DNA from: Pseudomonadota bacterium
GTDB lineage: Bacteria > Pseudomonadota > Alphaproteobacteria > Rhizobiales > Beijerinckiaceae
Assembly: GCA_028876585.1 (NCBI GenBank)
Contig: JAGWRL010000189.1
Span: 1 to 6,422 of the forward strand
Direction of reading: 5' to 3'
DNA: 6,422 nucleotides
Below are positions 5,431-6,422 of this stretch, piece after piece (positions within the stretch are counted from its first letter, which is position 1; every line of letters begins with the position of its first letter). A program made the translations under genes and the position numbers. Below the pieces are notes generated by a model. The model made no database searches, had not been told where the DNA came from, and saw nothing but the letters and a program-made list of their open reading frames with translations.

Positions 5431-5475
5431 GCGAACATGGTCCTGACAGATTTACCCGCTCTTTCACCATGTCGC
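5431..5475. promoter_or_regulatory. Inverted repeat in the divergent transpeptidase/purL intergenic region
   Basis: GCGAACATGGT (5431-5441) and ACCATGTCGC (5466-5475) are inverted copies: a perfect 7-bp core, ACATGGT/ACCATGT, extending to 10 bp if one A is bulged. The gap is 24 bases. It lies 31-75 bases upstream of the transpeptidase ATG and about 127 bases upstream of the purL start, a position suited to an operator. I cannot name a regulator. In the rest of 5401-5601 I see no gene, and the sigma-70-like boxes are too weak to call. Confidence 0.3.
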
Positions 5476-5601
5476 CACCTCATTCGCGTTGCGACAGCCG
5501 GGCGTGGCCCATTTGGTTCCCCAGTGTGACTTTGATGCCGCGCTTGCCGGCCGCGCGCCTCGCCTCTAAGGGTCGAGCATCAACGCCGAGACTTAACAAA
5601 A

Positions 5602-6422
<821 letters not shown>

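Noticed and set aside
4630..5529. A 299-codon plus-strand frame over the lipoprotein transpeptidase gene.
   Set aside because: It runs through a perfect hairpin terminator and two intergenic regions and is antisense to an intact YkuD protein, so it is a GC-driven shadow.

Overview
The window looks like ordinary chromosome from a GC-rich alphaproteobacterium, most likely of the Hyphomicrobiales (Bradyrhizobium/Xanthobacteraceae-like). The reasons are the strong G/C third-position bias, a class II DAHP synthase, a MoeB-type enzyme of the kind I associate with that group, SSGCIRM-type YkuD L,D-transpeptidases, and an exact match to the CtrA consensus TTAA-N7-TTAAC. The species call is inference from protein resemblance; no database search was possible.

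Layout, left to right. Positions 1-176 hold the 3' end of an unrecognised plus-strand gene with a lower G/C third-position content than its neighbours. A non-coding stretch follows, with a rho-independent terminator (about 304-335). Next is an 18-codon leader ORF with its own strong Shine-Dalgarno, which overlaps the start of aroG (class II DAHP synthase, first shikimate-pathway step) as ATGA. A gap of about 100 bases holds tandem 7-bp repeats arranged as a long hairpin. Then come a MoeB/ThiF-family adenylyltransferase and a secreted L,D-transpeptidase, both plus strand. A HAD phosphatase on the minus strand overlaps the end of the transpeptidase gene tail-to-tail by 14 bases. It diverges from a 69-residue orphan protein gene on the plus strand, and the CtrA-like box lies in the first codons of the HAD gene, upstream of the orphan. 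A strong hairpin terminator separates the orphan from a second L,D-transpeptidase, a lipoprotein on the minus strand. That gene diverges from purL (FGAM synthase II, GTG start), which runs off the right edge.

How the genes relate. Most are housekeeping genes of unrelated pathways (aromatic amino acids, sulfur-carrier activation, purines), and no single operon or accessory system is evident. The coherent theme is cell-envelope remodelling: two paralogous L,D-transpeptidases lie about 1.1 kb apart, one soluble periplasmic and one lipidated, around a divergent promoter region that may be under CtrA cell-cycle control. I found no CRISPR array, insertion sequence, tRNA, rRNA or defence system. The points worth a second look are the aroG leader ORF, the heptamer hairpin, the CtrA-like site, the paired transpeptidases and the reduced zinc site of the MoeB-like protein.
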